Shown here piece by piece: positions 33,322 to 40,492 of a stretch of DNA of 64,000 nt. Source of the stretch: Solirubrobacteraceae bacterium (lineage in GTDB: Bacteria > Actinomycetota > Thermoleophilia > Solirubrobacterales > Solirubrobacteraceae). The translations under genes and the position numbers were made by a program. Position 1 is the first letter of the stretch; each line of letters begins with the position of its first letter. The notes beneath the pieces were generated by a model. That model saw nothing but the letters and a program-made list of their open reading frames with translations, did not search any database and was not told the DNA's origin. The stretch covers positions 42,951 to 106,950 of the forward strand of contig JANWLE010000010.1 in NCBI GenBank assembly GCA_025451035.1. The letters run 5' to 3'.

Positions 33322-34011
33322 ATGACGGCCGTGCAGACATATCAACAGAGACTCGGACAACTTGACAAAAGGGTCGAAGATCTGCAGGACGGGTTCCTAG
33401 AAGCCATCGAGCATCTCCGTCAAACACCAGAGGCCGATTGCTCCTTCGAAGACCATTGGGAAGACATCGCAAAGCGGATGAAGAGGCTTCGCGACGAGAT
33501 CAATGCCGAGGACTTCGACAAGGACCAGCTCGCGACGCTCGCGACGGCGCTCTTGGACATGCGGGACCTGCTCGAGGAAGACCCACGAAACAACCTTGAT
33601 ATCTGCGATCAGCTGATGGTCGTGCTTGAGCGCATTCGCCACGTCGTTCGAGACGCACTCGACGAGCACGTGACGGGCGTGCCGGGTGATGTCGGAACGG
33701 TGATGGGCGATCTGGGCCGATGGCTGGAGCGCGTGCCAGACCAGGCGATTGCGGACGTCCTCGGCGTGGATAGACGCACACTGTCGCGCTGGCGAGGCCA
33801 GGCTACCCAACCTCGCCGCGGACTTCGCGTTTTTGCCCATCTTGTGGCGATTCTTCGGCACAATTGGGACGCCGAGGGCATCATGGCGTGGTTCAACCGG
33901 CCGCGCCGCGACCTCGACGGACGCAGGCCAGCGTCGGTGTTGGATGATCCCAATTGGGAGGATGCACTAATCGGCGCGGCGCGCTCTGGGCGGAACCAAT
34001 ATGGCACGTAG
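33322..34011 (+). CDS. Xre/MbcA/ParS-type antitoxin with helical N-terminal extension
   Basis: The 229-residue protein ends in an Xre-MbcA-ParS toxin-binding region: HTH-like DQAIADVLGVDRRTLSRWRG near residue 140 and a C-terminal WFNRPRRDLDGRRPASVLDD segment. The first ~125 residues are predicted coiled/helical (LGQLDKRVEDLQDGFLEAIE) and are absent from the common ~130-residue antitoxins. GAGGAG lies just before the ATG. Its end overlaps the RES toxin start by 11 bases. Confidence 0.85.
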   Translation: MTAVQTYQQRLGQLDKRVEDLQDGFLEAIEHLRQTPEADCSFEDHWEDIAKRMKRLRDEINAEDFDKDQLATLATALLDMRDLLEEDPRNNLDICDQLMVVLERIRHVVRDALDEHVTGVPGDVGTVMGDLGRWLERVPDQAIADVLGVDRRTLSRWRGQATQPRRGLRVFAHLVAILRHNWDAEGIMAWFNRPRRDLDGRRPASVLDDPNWEDALIGAARSGRNQYGT

Positions 34012-34627
34012 GCCGCCTACCTTCGTAGATCAAGTCGTGATCGCCTATCGCGCGACGTCATACGACGTGCCTGTATGGGTCAGCCCGAATCGACGCGAGG
34101 GACGATGGAACATCGCCAACCAAGAGCCGATCGCACAGTACATGTCGCTCGACGCAGAAGCACCCTTCGCAGAGATGCTCCGCCACGAGAATCTACGATC
34201 CGAGTCAGATGCCTCGCACTACAGGACGACCATCTGGCAGTTGCAGGTGGACTCGGGAGCAATCGTCGACTACAGCACGTTCGAGTTGGCGGAGGGGGCC
34301 GGCTTCGATCCCGAAGCTCTCGTTAGTGACGATTACGAGTTCTGTCAAGCCGAGGCCCGATGGCTTGTAAGCCACAACGCGCGAGGTGTGCTCGCGCCTT
34401 CGGCTGCGCTACCCGGTAGTACGAACCTGACGCTCTTCGGGCCACGCGTTCGCGTCCGATGGGGTACGCCCGTGAAGCTCGCGTCTTCGGTTCCTGCGCA
34501 GCCAATCAGCACCGGCGCGCCGCCGACCGGGTTGATCGAGCGGGTCCGCTACTACGGTCAGCGCGAACCTAAGCTTGAGGAGTATCTGCGGGAATCCAGC
34601 CGACGCAAAGTCGGAGGCCGCGACTGA
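34001..34627 (+). CDS. RES-domain toxin (NAD+-degrading)
   Basis: RES toxins such as MbcT phosphorolyse or hydrolyse NAD+. The 208-residue protein keeps Arg17 (AYRATSYD), the GRWN motif (34-37), Tyr47 and Glu58 (FAEMLRHE), the residues that line the active site in the family. Overlap with the antitoxin frame gives coupled translation. It sits in the right half of the island. Confidence 0.88.
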   Translation: MARRPPTFVDQVVIAYRATSYDVPVWVSPNRREGRWNIANQEPIAQYMSLDAEAPFAEMLRHENLRSESDASHYRTTIWQLQVDSGAIVDYSTFELAEGAGFDPEALVSDDYEFCQAEARWLVSHNARGVLAPSAALPGSTNLTLFGPRVRVRWGTPVKLASSVPAQPISTGAPPTGLIERVRYYGQREPKLEEYLRESSRRKVGGRD

Positions 34628-34648
34628 TCAGAACCGTCTCGCACCCAT

Positions 34649-34720
34649 TGGGGGGTCGTCCAACTGGCAGGACGCCTGACTTTCCATCTGGTTATCTGGG
34701 TTCGAGTCCCAGCCCCCCAA
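34649..34720 (+). tRNA. tRNA gene inside the island, anticodon TTC (Glu)
   Basis: A full cloverleaf can be drawn. Acceptor TGGGGGG/CCCCCCA, D stem GTCC/GGAC with GG in the loop, anticodon stem CCTGA/TCTGG with one T-T mismatch, loop CTTTCCA, variable TTAT, T arm CTGGG-TTCGAGT-CCCAG, and discriminator A. Anticodon positions 34-36 are TTC, giving Glu. C at position 37 is unusual. CCA is not encoded. The body also resembles actinobacterial tRNA-Gln. It may be functional or an element-borne decoy. Confidence 0.65.
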
Positions 34721-34751
34721 CTAAAGCAAATCGACGCCCGGGCCGACTATA

Positions 34752-34779
34752 TTTCCATCTGGAAAGTCAGGCGTCCTGC
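34752..34779 (+). repeat. Inverted copy of the tRNA D/anticodon segment
   Basis: 34760-34779 is the exact 20-base complement of 34667-34686, which is the tRNA region from the D-loop G19 to anticodon-loop position 38. The preceding TTTCCATCTGG (34752-34762) is a direct copy of 34681-34691. The cassette thus holds both a direct and an inverted copy of the anticodon arm. Confidence 0.8.
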
Positions 34780-34810
34780 GGCGTGAGTCGCAGACGACAC
34801 GAAGTTCCTT

Positions 34811-34840
34811 GAGGAGCCCGCCACGGCGGGCTCCTCTTTT
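34811..34840 (+). terminator. Strong rho-independent terminator
   Basis: GAGGAGCCCGCC and GGCGGGCTCCTC (12 bp; two to four unpaired bases at the tip) followed by TTTT. It lies about 90 bases after the tRNA and 30 bases after the inverted copy, so it probably ends one transcript that carries both. Confidence 0.85.
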
Positions 34841-34948
34841 AGTCCGACGTATGCATTGTCCGGCACTAATGCCACCCACCGGCCTGTGCTACACACCCAA
34901 CGGACTTCGCCTTGAGATCACGCCCGCGATCTGCTCTGATCGCGCTCG

Positions 34949-35161
34949 ATGTCCGGCCAAGAAAATGAGTATCGGCCGCCCGAGCCATGGGTGACCAAGC
35001 AGCAACTCGCAGACCACTTGAGCGTGACCTGCCGCTGGATCGAGTCCCAGCAACAGCTTGGCCTCCCGCACCTCCACACCGGCGGCATGAACCGCTACCG
35101 CATCTCAGAGGTCGAGACCTGGCTACACGACCGCTACAACTCAGCCGCGAGAAACGTCTGA
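34949..35161 (+). CDS. Excisionase-like small HTH protein
   Basis: The 70-residue product has a MerR/Xis-like winged helix (PWVTKQQLADHLSVTCRWIE, then GLPHLHTGGMNRYRISEVETWL). Such proteins act as recombination directionality factors or plasmid/phage regulators. It lies 70 bases from the tRNA-Pro end of the island, where integrase and excisionase genes are normally found; no integrase is visible. Confidence 0.75.
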   Translation: MSGQENEYRPPEPWVTKQQLADHLSVTCRWIESQQQLGLPHLHTGGMNRYRISEVETWLHDRYNSAARNV

Positions 35162-35233
35162 TCCGCCAAGGGCCTACAGCCGCCAACGAGCTCTAGCGAG
35201 TTCGCGCTGGTGCGCTTCTGTTCGCACCTATTC

Positions 35234-35257
35234 GCAGACAACTGTCATATCGGGGCG
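35234..35257 (+). repeat. tRNA-proximal att-like direct repeat (R3)
   Basis: The 24-base repeat gcagacaactg-T-catatcggggcg differs from R1 at one position. Its last seven bases are the 3' acceptor strand of tRNA-Pro (minus strand), so the tRNA gene stays complete at this junction. Confidence 0.75.
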
Positions 35258-35323
35258 CCCGGATTTGAACCGGGGACCTCACCGACCCGAACGGTGCGCG
35301 CTACCAGGCTGCGCCACGCCCCG
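35250..35323 (-). tRNA. tRNA-Pro (CGG)
   Basis: The cloverleaf is complete: acceptor CGGGGCG/CGCCCCG, D stem GCGC/GCGC, anticodon stem CACCG/CGGTG with loop TTCGGGT (anticodon CGG), T arm CCCGG-TTCAAAT-CCGGG, discriminator A. CCA is not encoded. Its 3' end coincides with the direct repeat that bounds the island. Confidence 0.95.
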
Positions 35324-35360
35324 AAGACACTCAGTATCCCACACCGCTATCGTCGCCGAG

Positions 35361-36122
35361 ATGCCAGCGCCTCTTATCGAGATAGTCAGGGAGCTCAACT
35401 CTCTGATGCAGCCCGAGCGTTACCGCGACTACTGCCCGAACGGCCTGCAGGTGCCCGGGCGTCCCGAGGTGAAGACCATCGCTACAGGAGTGAGCGCCAG
35501 CATCGAGTTGTTCGAGCTGGCCGTCGCCGAGCAAGCAGACCTGCTGCTTGTACATCACGGGATCTTCTGGGGCTCCTACCCGCCGCTCGACGCCGCGCTC
35601 AAGCGCCGTTTGGAGGTTCTGTTCGCCGCCGAAATATCGCTGGTCGCCTACCATCTTCCCCTCGACGCGCACCCACGTTTCGGAAACAACGCCTTGATCG
35701 CTCGAGAACTGGGCGGGGAGCAGATCGAGCCATTCGCGATCTTCGAAGGCGAGCCGATCGGCTGCTTGACACGTTTCACCGGCGAGGGAGCACTCGCCAG
35801 TGATCTCCTCGCCCGCATCCGAGCCATCACCAAGCCAAAACCAGTCGTGTTCGAGTGCGGTCCGACACGAGTGCGCACGCTCGCGATCGTCTCAGGAGCC
35901 GGTTCGAGCCATCTGGCCGAAGCGATCGAGGCTGGTGCCGACGCGTTTCTTACGGGCGAGCCGGCCGAGCGGGTGATGGCGCAAGCAAGGGAGGCCGGCG
36001 TGCACTTCATCGCCGCGGGCCACTACGCGACCGAGACCTTCGGCGTCAGATCCCTGGGAGATTATCTCGGCGAGCGGTTCGGCCTCAGACACGTGTTCCT
36101 CGAGGTCCCGAACCCGGTCTGA
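35361..36122 (+). CDS. Nif3-like dinuclear metal centre protein
   Basis: The 253-residue protein matches the NIF3/YqfO family: LVHHGIFWGSYPPLDAALKRRLE near residue 65, AYHLPLDAHPRFGNNALIA near residue 100, and a C-terminal GEPAERVMAQAREAGVHFIAAGHYATETFGV. Clustered His/Asp/Glu residues bind two metals in a hexameric toroid. The cellular role is uncertain (GTP cyclohydrolase-like or radical-product repair proposals exist). The start at ATG 35361 excludes the tRNA sequence that longer readings would cover. Confidence 0.9.
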   Translation: MPAPLIEIVRELNSLMQPERYRDYCPNGLQVPGRPEVKTIATGVSASIELFELAVAEQADLLLVHHGIFWGSYPPLDAALKRRLEVLFAAEISLVAYHLPLDAHPRFGNNALIARELGGEQIEPFAIFEGEPIGCLTRFTGEGALASDLLARIRAITKPKPVVFECGPTRVRTLAIVSGAGSSHLAEAIEAGADAFLTGEPAERVMAQAREAGVHFIAAGHYATETFGVRSLGDYLGERFGLRHVFLEVPNPV

Positions 36123-36124
36123 GA

Positions 36125-36460
36125 TCACAGCGTCTGACGGAAGCCCGGCTCGTGGAGCACCCCATCAACCTGCTGTGACCGCTCCCCGTGTAGTGCGATC
36201 CGTCCGCGGGCGCGACGAAATGTCGGCAGCAGAGGCCTGCTCTGCTCGCTCTCGAGCTCGAAGGCAAACAGCGTGTGGGCGGCAAGCGCGCAGACAGCGA
36301 GCCCCGAGACCCCAGCGAGGTGCCGCCACGCCGCCTGCGTACTCAGCTCGTATATGCCGGCGAGCGCGAAGCGAAGCGCGGCGAGGAAGAACAGGACCGC
36401 GGGCAGGGGCTTTGCGACAAACACGTCGACCGCGGTGAGGGCCAGCACGCCGCCAAAGGG
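36125..36460 (-). pseudogene. Remnant of an acetate-transporter-like (Gpr1/YaaH) membrane protein
   Basis: The frame encodes a C-terminal portion with three hydrophobic segments (GGVLALTAVDVFVA, AVLFFLAALRFALAGIYELS, VSGLAVCALAAHTLFAFELE) and a basic tail ending in PGFRQTL. Pattern and spacing resemble the second half of Gpr1/Fun34/YaaH-type proteins. Upstream sequence has no matching N-terminal half, so the gene appears truncated. The identification is tentative. Confidence 0.45.
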
Positions 36461-36627
36461 GACGGCTTCATTCCGCCTCGTCGTTACCCCTCGCGCTGCT
36501 TGCGAATCTGGCGCCAATCGCGAGGCGCATGATCGAGCCGGGTTGCGGGAAACCACCTGTTGAGGTTGTCCGCCGAGAGCGGTATACGTAGTACTGCCCC
36601 ATATATTTACTTGGAGGTAAGTTTCCA

Positions 36628-36810
36628 ATGGCCAATCACCTGACGCCCACCGAGCTTGCCCGGGAAGCCGGAATAGGGCGCAGCGAAGTCCTCTCGAAGT
36701 GCGTCGAGCTGGGGGTTCCGATCTTCAAGGGGAGGATCGACAAGAGCCTCTTCCTGGCCAACGTCCGCCAGGATTCCTCTGCTCAGACCCCCGCCACAGC
36801 CAACCGGTAA
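36628..36810 (+). CDS. Small HTH-like protein
   Basis: The 60-residue product has a compact helix-turn-helix-like segment (LTPTELAREAGIGRSEVLSKCVELGVPIF) followed by KGRIDKSLFLANV. GGAGGTAAG, 6 bases before the ATG, strongly supports translation. No known family is assigned. It may be a small DNA-binding protein or an IF2-N-like module. Confidence 0.7.
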   Translation: MANHLTPTELAREAGIGRSEVLSKCVELGVPIFKGRIDKSLFLANVRQDSSAQTPATANR

Positions 36811-36969
36811 CAAAAAAGCAGTCGCGGGCTGGCAGGGCTCGCGACCACCAGAGAAAGTTGGGCGCACCGCGACGCGCCAGCGCAGCGGTGCGTTTAGCCC
36901 TGAATACGCCTAAGATCCTCCTTGGATAGTTGATCATGGACTAGTTCCTGCGCTCGAGGAGGCGAACAC

Positions 36970-38784
36970 ATGGAGGTCAGCACCGCGGAGTCCGCCACCA
37001 GCAAGCGATCGCTTACGATCGCCGACCTGATCCCGCGTTCGGCCGCCGAGCGGCCCGGGCACACCGCCGTGAAGTACAAGCGCGACGGGCAGTGGCACGA
37101 CGTCAGCTACAGGCAGCTCGCGAGCATCGTGCAGGAGATCGCCCTGGGGTTGATCGACCTCGGCATCCAGCCGGGCGAGCGTGTGTGCATCCTTGCCAAC
37201 ACCCGTCCCGAGTGGTCATATGCGGACATGGCGATCACTGCCGTCGGCGCCGTGGTCGTGCCGATCTACCAGACCAACTCTCCTGAGGAGTGTCTCTGGG
37301 TGATCTCCGATTCCGGGGCTGTGGCTGTCGTGTGCGAGGACGAGGCGCAGCTGGCCAAGGTCGCGGCGATACGCGAGAAGCTACCGACGCTGCGCACCGT
37401 CATAGTCATGGATTCCGTGGACGGGGACGGGCCGATCAAGGCCACTTCTCTCGAGGAGGTGCGCGAGCGGGGCCGCACACACGACGAGACCGAGCTAACC
37501 GCCCGGCGCGAGGCGGTTCGGCCAGAGGATCCCTTCACGTTCATCTACACATCGGGTACGACCGGCCCGCCGAAGGGGTGCGTGCTCAGCCACGGCAACT
37601 ACCAGGCGATGATCGAAATGATCAAAGAGATCGGCCAGATCGAGGACGACGAGCTGATCTACCTGTACCTTCCGCTCGCGCACGCGTTCGCCCTCCTGAT
37701 TCAGCTCGCGGCGTTCGACCTCGGCGCGAGCATCGCCTACTTCGGCGGCGACACCAAGCAGATCGTGGCGGAGCTGATCGAGGTCAAACCGACCTATCTG
37801 CCGTCGGTGCCGAGGGTGTTCGAGAAGATCTACACGCTCGCCAACGCGGCCATCCAAGCACAGCCGGAGGAGGAGCAGGAGAAGGCGCGCGCCGCGATCA
37901 AGCTGGGCATGAAGGTGCGCGAGATGCAGGTGCGCGGAGAAGAGATACCGCAGGAGCTTCGCGAGCCCTTCGAGCAGGCCGAGGAGAAGCTGTTCAAGAA
38001 CGTGCGCGCGATCTTCGGCGGCAACGTGCGCCACGCCGTTTCGGGCGCCGCGCCCATCGCCAAGGAGATCCTCGAATTCTTCTGGGCCGCGGGCGTGCCG
38101 GTGCTGGAGGGATACGGCATGACCGAGACGGCGACCGCCGCGACCGTTTGCACGATCGAGGAGCACAAGTTCGGCACGGTCGGTAGGCCGTTCCCCGGGG
38201 TGCAGGTGCGGATCGCCGAGGACGGGGAGATCCTGGTCAAGGGTCCGAACATCTTCCAGGGCTATCACAACAACGGCGAAGCCACCTTCGGCTCGGTGGA
38301 GGACGGGTGGCTGCACACCGGCGACCTCGGTTCACTCGACGAGGACGGCTACCTGTCGATCACCGGGCGCAAGAAGGACATCATCATCACCGCCGGCGGC
38401 AAGAACATCACGCCCGCCAACCTCGAGAACGACCTCAAGCAGTGCCGCTGGATCTCCCAGGCCGTGATGCTCGGCGACCAACGGCCCTTCCCGGTTGTGC
38501 TGGTCACCCTCGACGAGGAAGAGATACCGGCCTACGCGCGCGAACACAATCTCCCGGAGGATCTCGCCGAGCTGTGCCAGGAGCCGCAGGTCAGGGAGCT
38601 GATCGGCAAGGAGCTGGAGCGCGCCAACCAGCGCTATGCGCAGGTGGAGCAGGCCAAGCGCTTTGCGATCCTCCCGAAAGACCTCTCCCAGGAGACCGGC
38701 GAGCTGACGCCGACTTTGAAGGTCAAGCGCAACGTGGTGGCCGAAAAGTACGCTGAGGTTATCGACAGTCTCTACAACGGCTAG
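36970..38784 (+). CDS. Long-chain fatty-acid-CoA ligase (FadD15-like)
   Basis: This ANL-superfamily enzyme activates fatty acids with ATP and CoA. The 604-residue protein shows the P-loop IYTSGTTGPPKG (192-203), the A5 motif GYGMTETATAA, TGDLGSLDEDGYL and the late ITGRKKDIIITAGGKNI motif with the catalytic Lys near the end. The gap region between 290 and 340 is rich in charged residues. GGAGGCGAACAC precedes the ATG. It is followed by a small membrane protein. Confidence 0.93.
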   Translation: MEVSTAESATSKRSLTIADLIPRSAAERPGHTAVKYKRDGQWHDVSYRQLASIVQEIALGLIDLGIQPGERVCILANTRPEWSYADMAITAVGAVVVPIYQTNSPEECLWVISDSGAVAVVCEDEAQLAKVAAIREKLPTLRTVIVMDSVDGDGPIKATSLEEVRERGRTHDETELTARREAVRPEDPFTFIYTSGTTGPPKGCVLSHGNYQAMIEMIKEIGQIEDDELIYLYLPLAHAFALLIQLAAFDLGASIAYFGGDTKQIVAELIEVKPTYLPSVPRVFEKIYTLANAAIQAQPEEEQEKARAAIKLGMKVREMQVRGEEIPQELREPFEQAEEKLFKNVRAIFGGNVRHAVSGAAPIAKEILEFFWAAGVPVLEGYGMTETATAATVCTIEEHKFGTVGRPFPGVQVRIAEDGEILVKGPNIFQGYHNNGEATFGSVEDGWLHTGDLGSLDEDGYLSITGRKKDIIITAGGKNITPANLENDLKQCRWISQAVMLGDQRPFPVVLVTLDEEEIPAYAREHNLPEDLAELCQEPQVRELIGKELERANQRYAQVEQAKRFAILPKDLSQETGELTPTLKVKRNVVAEKYAEVIDSLYNG

Positions 38785-38817
38785 CGTGTAGGTAACGCAA
38801 GGCCGACGAGGGATGAG

Positions 38818-39291
38818 ATGCGGACCGACCCGAGCGACACCGGTGGACTGTTTGTAGGGCGCAGGCCGGGGACAGCCCCAGTGCGCTTTCGCGGGCTGCC
38901 GAAGCTCAAGAGCGTCTGGCGTCAGCGCTTCGATGGCGGTCTGGCGAACACGATCGCCGCGGCGATGACATTGCTCTGCCTGCTGTGCTGGGGGCCGATC
39001 CCGCTAGCGTGCCTGTGGCTTGGCTCCGAGGCTGATTACCTCACCGGCAGCGTCTTCGTCGGCATCCTCGCCGCGTTCATCGCGCTGTTCGTGCTGCTGT
39101 TCAGTGCGCTCGCGGCTCTCCATCGCCTGGACAACGCCTGGATACTCGTGCGTCGTGCCGCTGGCCATGACCAGCGCACGGGCATCCTGGGGCGCGTGTT
39201 CGCAGTCACAGCCGTGGTCGCCGCGATCACCTTCTCGTTCTGGTTCCTGGTGATCCAGGGCCCGGGAACAGGCGAGTTCTCAAGACTGTGA
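38818..39291 (+). CDS. Predicted membrane protein, three spans
   Basis: The 157-residue product has hydrophobic stretches at about 45-70 (IAAAMTLLCLLCWGPIPLACLWL), 77-103 (VFVGILAAFIALFVLLFSALAAL) and 125-147. The basic N-terminus suggests a cytoplasmic start. No family is recognised. It follows the acyl-CoA ligase by 33 bases on the same strand. Confidence 0.65.
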   Translation: MRTDPSDTGGLFVGRRPGTAPVRFRGLPKLKSVWRQRFDGGLANTIAAAMTLLCLLCWGPIPLACLWLGSEADYLTGSVFVGILAAFIALFVLLFSALAALHRLDNAWILVRRAAGHDQRTGILGRVFAVTAVVAAITFSFWFLVIQGPGTGEFSRL

Positions 39292-39376
39292 GACACGCCC
39301 GTTACCAGGGCGCTCGCACGTCCACGGCCGGTCAAGCCCGTGGACGACGCCGCCCAGTCCTCCTCTGCGCGCGAGC

Positions 39377-40483
39377 TTGACCTTGGGTCTGCTCGACTAC
39401 TACCGCCAGTTTCAGGGCCTCACCGAGGAGGAGGTCAACAAGGAGCTGCGCGAGCAGGCAGCCGAGCACCGGCGCAAGGCGCTGACCCAGGTCCAGCTAC
39501 TCGACCTCTCGCAGACGACGTGGCCCGAGCTGCCCCACGCGAACATCGCCAACGCGATTACGTTCGCCGCTCGCAGCGGTTTGCAGCGCTACCCCCATCT
39601 GCGTGGGTCTGAGCTGCGCGAGACGCTCGCCGAACGCCACGGCGTCGCACCGGAGAACCTGATCCTCGGCAACGGCGCGGCGCAGCTCCTGAGCGCGGCG
39701 ACGCGCGCGCTGATCGAGCCAGGCCAGGAGCTCTTGACGCGCTGGCCGTCATACCCGCTGTTTCCGATCATGGCCCGGCGGGCTCATGGCAGAGCGGTGC
39801 CCGTCAGGGGCGGCGTGGACGAGCTGCTCGAGGCGGTCCCCGAGCACAACACGCGGGTGCTCGCGATCGCGAGCCCAAACGATCCGACCGGCGAGCTGCT
39901 CGAGGTGAGCGAGCTCGAGCGCCTGCTAACGGGCTTGCCGGAGGGCGTGGCCCTCCTGCTCGATGAGTCGCTGATCGAGTTCGCCGACGCCCAGCCGATC
40001 AACGCGTCGCTGAAGCTGCTCGCGGACTACCCCAGCCTGTTGGTCTTCCGCAGCTTCTCCAAGGCGTGGGGCATGGCGGGCCTGCGCATCGGCTACGCGA
40101 TCGGGGGAGCAGACTCGGAGCAGCTGCTGGCCGAGCTCGAACCCGATCTCGGCGTCAACGACCTCTCGCAGGCTGGGGCGCTAGAAGCGCTGCGCACCGC
40201 GTCGCAGCTGCTGGAGCACCATGTGCGGGCGATCGCGATCGAGCGTGGGCAGCTGACCGTTGCGCTGCGCAAACGGGATTTTGAGGTCGCCGACAGCCAG
40301 GCGAACTTCCTGTGGGTCACCCACCCGGTGCTCGGCCCGCAGCTCGCCGGGAGCCTGGCGCAAAGCGGCGTGCTGGTCGCCTCCGGCGAGGCGCTGGGCG
40401 AGCCCGGCCACATCCGTGTCAGCGTCCGTGACGCTGACGCGTCCGAGCGCTTGCTGCGCACACTCGACGGCCTGCTGCCCTAA
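39377..40483 (+). CDS. Histidinol-phosphate aminotransferase-like class I/II aminotransferase
   Basis: This PLP enzyme of 368 residues has the fold-type I features: LILGNGAAQLLSAATRAL near residue 95, IASPNDPTGELL (~165-176), the Asp of LLLDESLIEF, and the Schiff-base Lys229 in FRSFSKAWGMAGLRIGY, closely like HisC or CobD. TTG 39377 is the best start. The substrate is not certain; no his operon is present around it. Confidence 0.85.
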   Translation: MTLGLLDYYRQFQGLTEEEVNKELREQAAEHRRKALTQVQLLDLSQTTWPELPHANIANAITFAARSGLQRYPHLRGSELRETLAERHGVAPENLILGNGAAQLLSAATRALIEPGQELLTRWPSYPLFPIMARRAHGRAVPVRGGVDELLEAVPEHNTRVLAIASPNDPTGELLEVSELERLLTGLPEGVALLLDESLIEFADAQPINASLKLLADYPSLLVFRSFSKAWGMAGLRIGYAIGGADSEQLLAELEPDLGVNDLSQAGALEALRTASQLLEHHVRAIAIERGQLTVALRKRDFEVADSQANFLWVTHPVLGPQLAGSLAQSGVLVASGEALGEPGHIRVSVRDADASERLLRTLDGLLP

Positions 40484-40492
40484 GGACCGCTG

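Noticed and set aside
34681..34691. Reading the island tRNA as tRNA-Gly(TCC)
   Set aside because: It requires shifting the anticodon loop by one base and breaks the 5-bp stem; the TTC reading keeps a 7-base loop with T33.
37290..38186. 300-codon frame inside the acyl-CoA ligase
   Set aside because: Shifted-phase reading of a gene with all ANL motifs; no independent signals.
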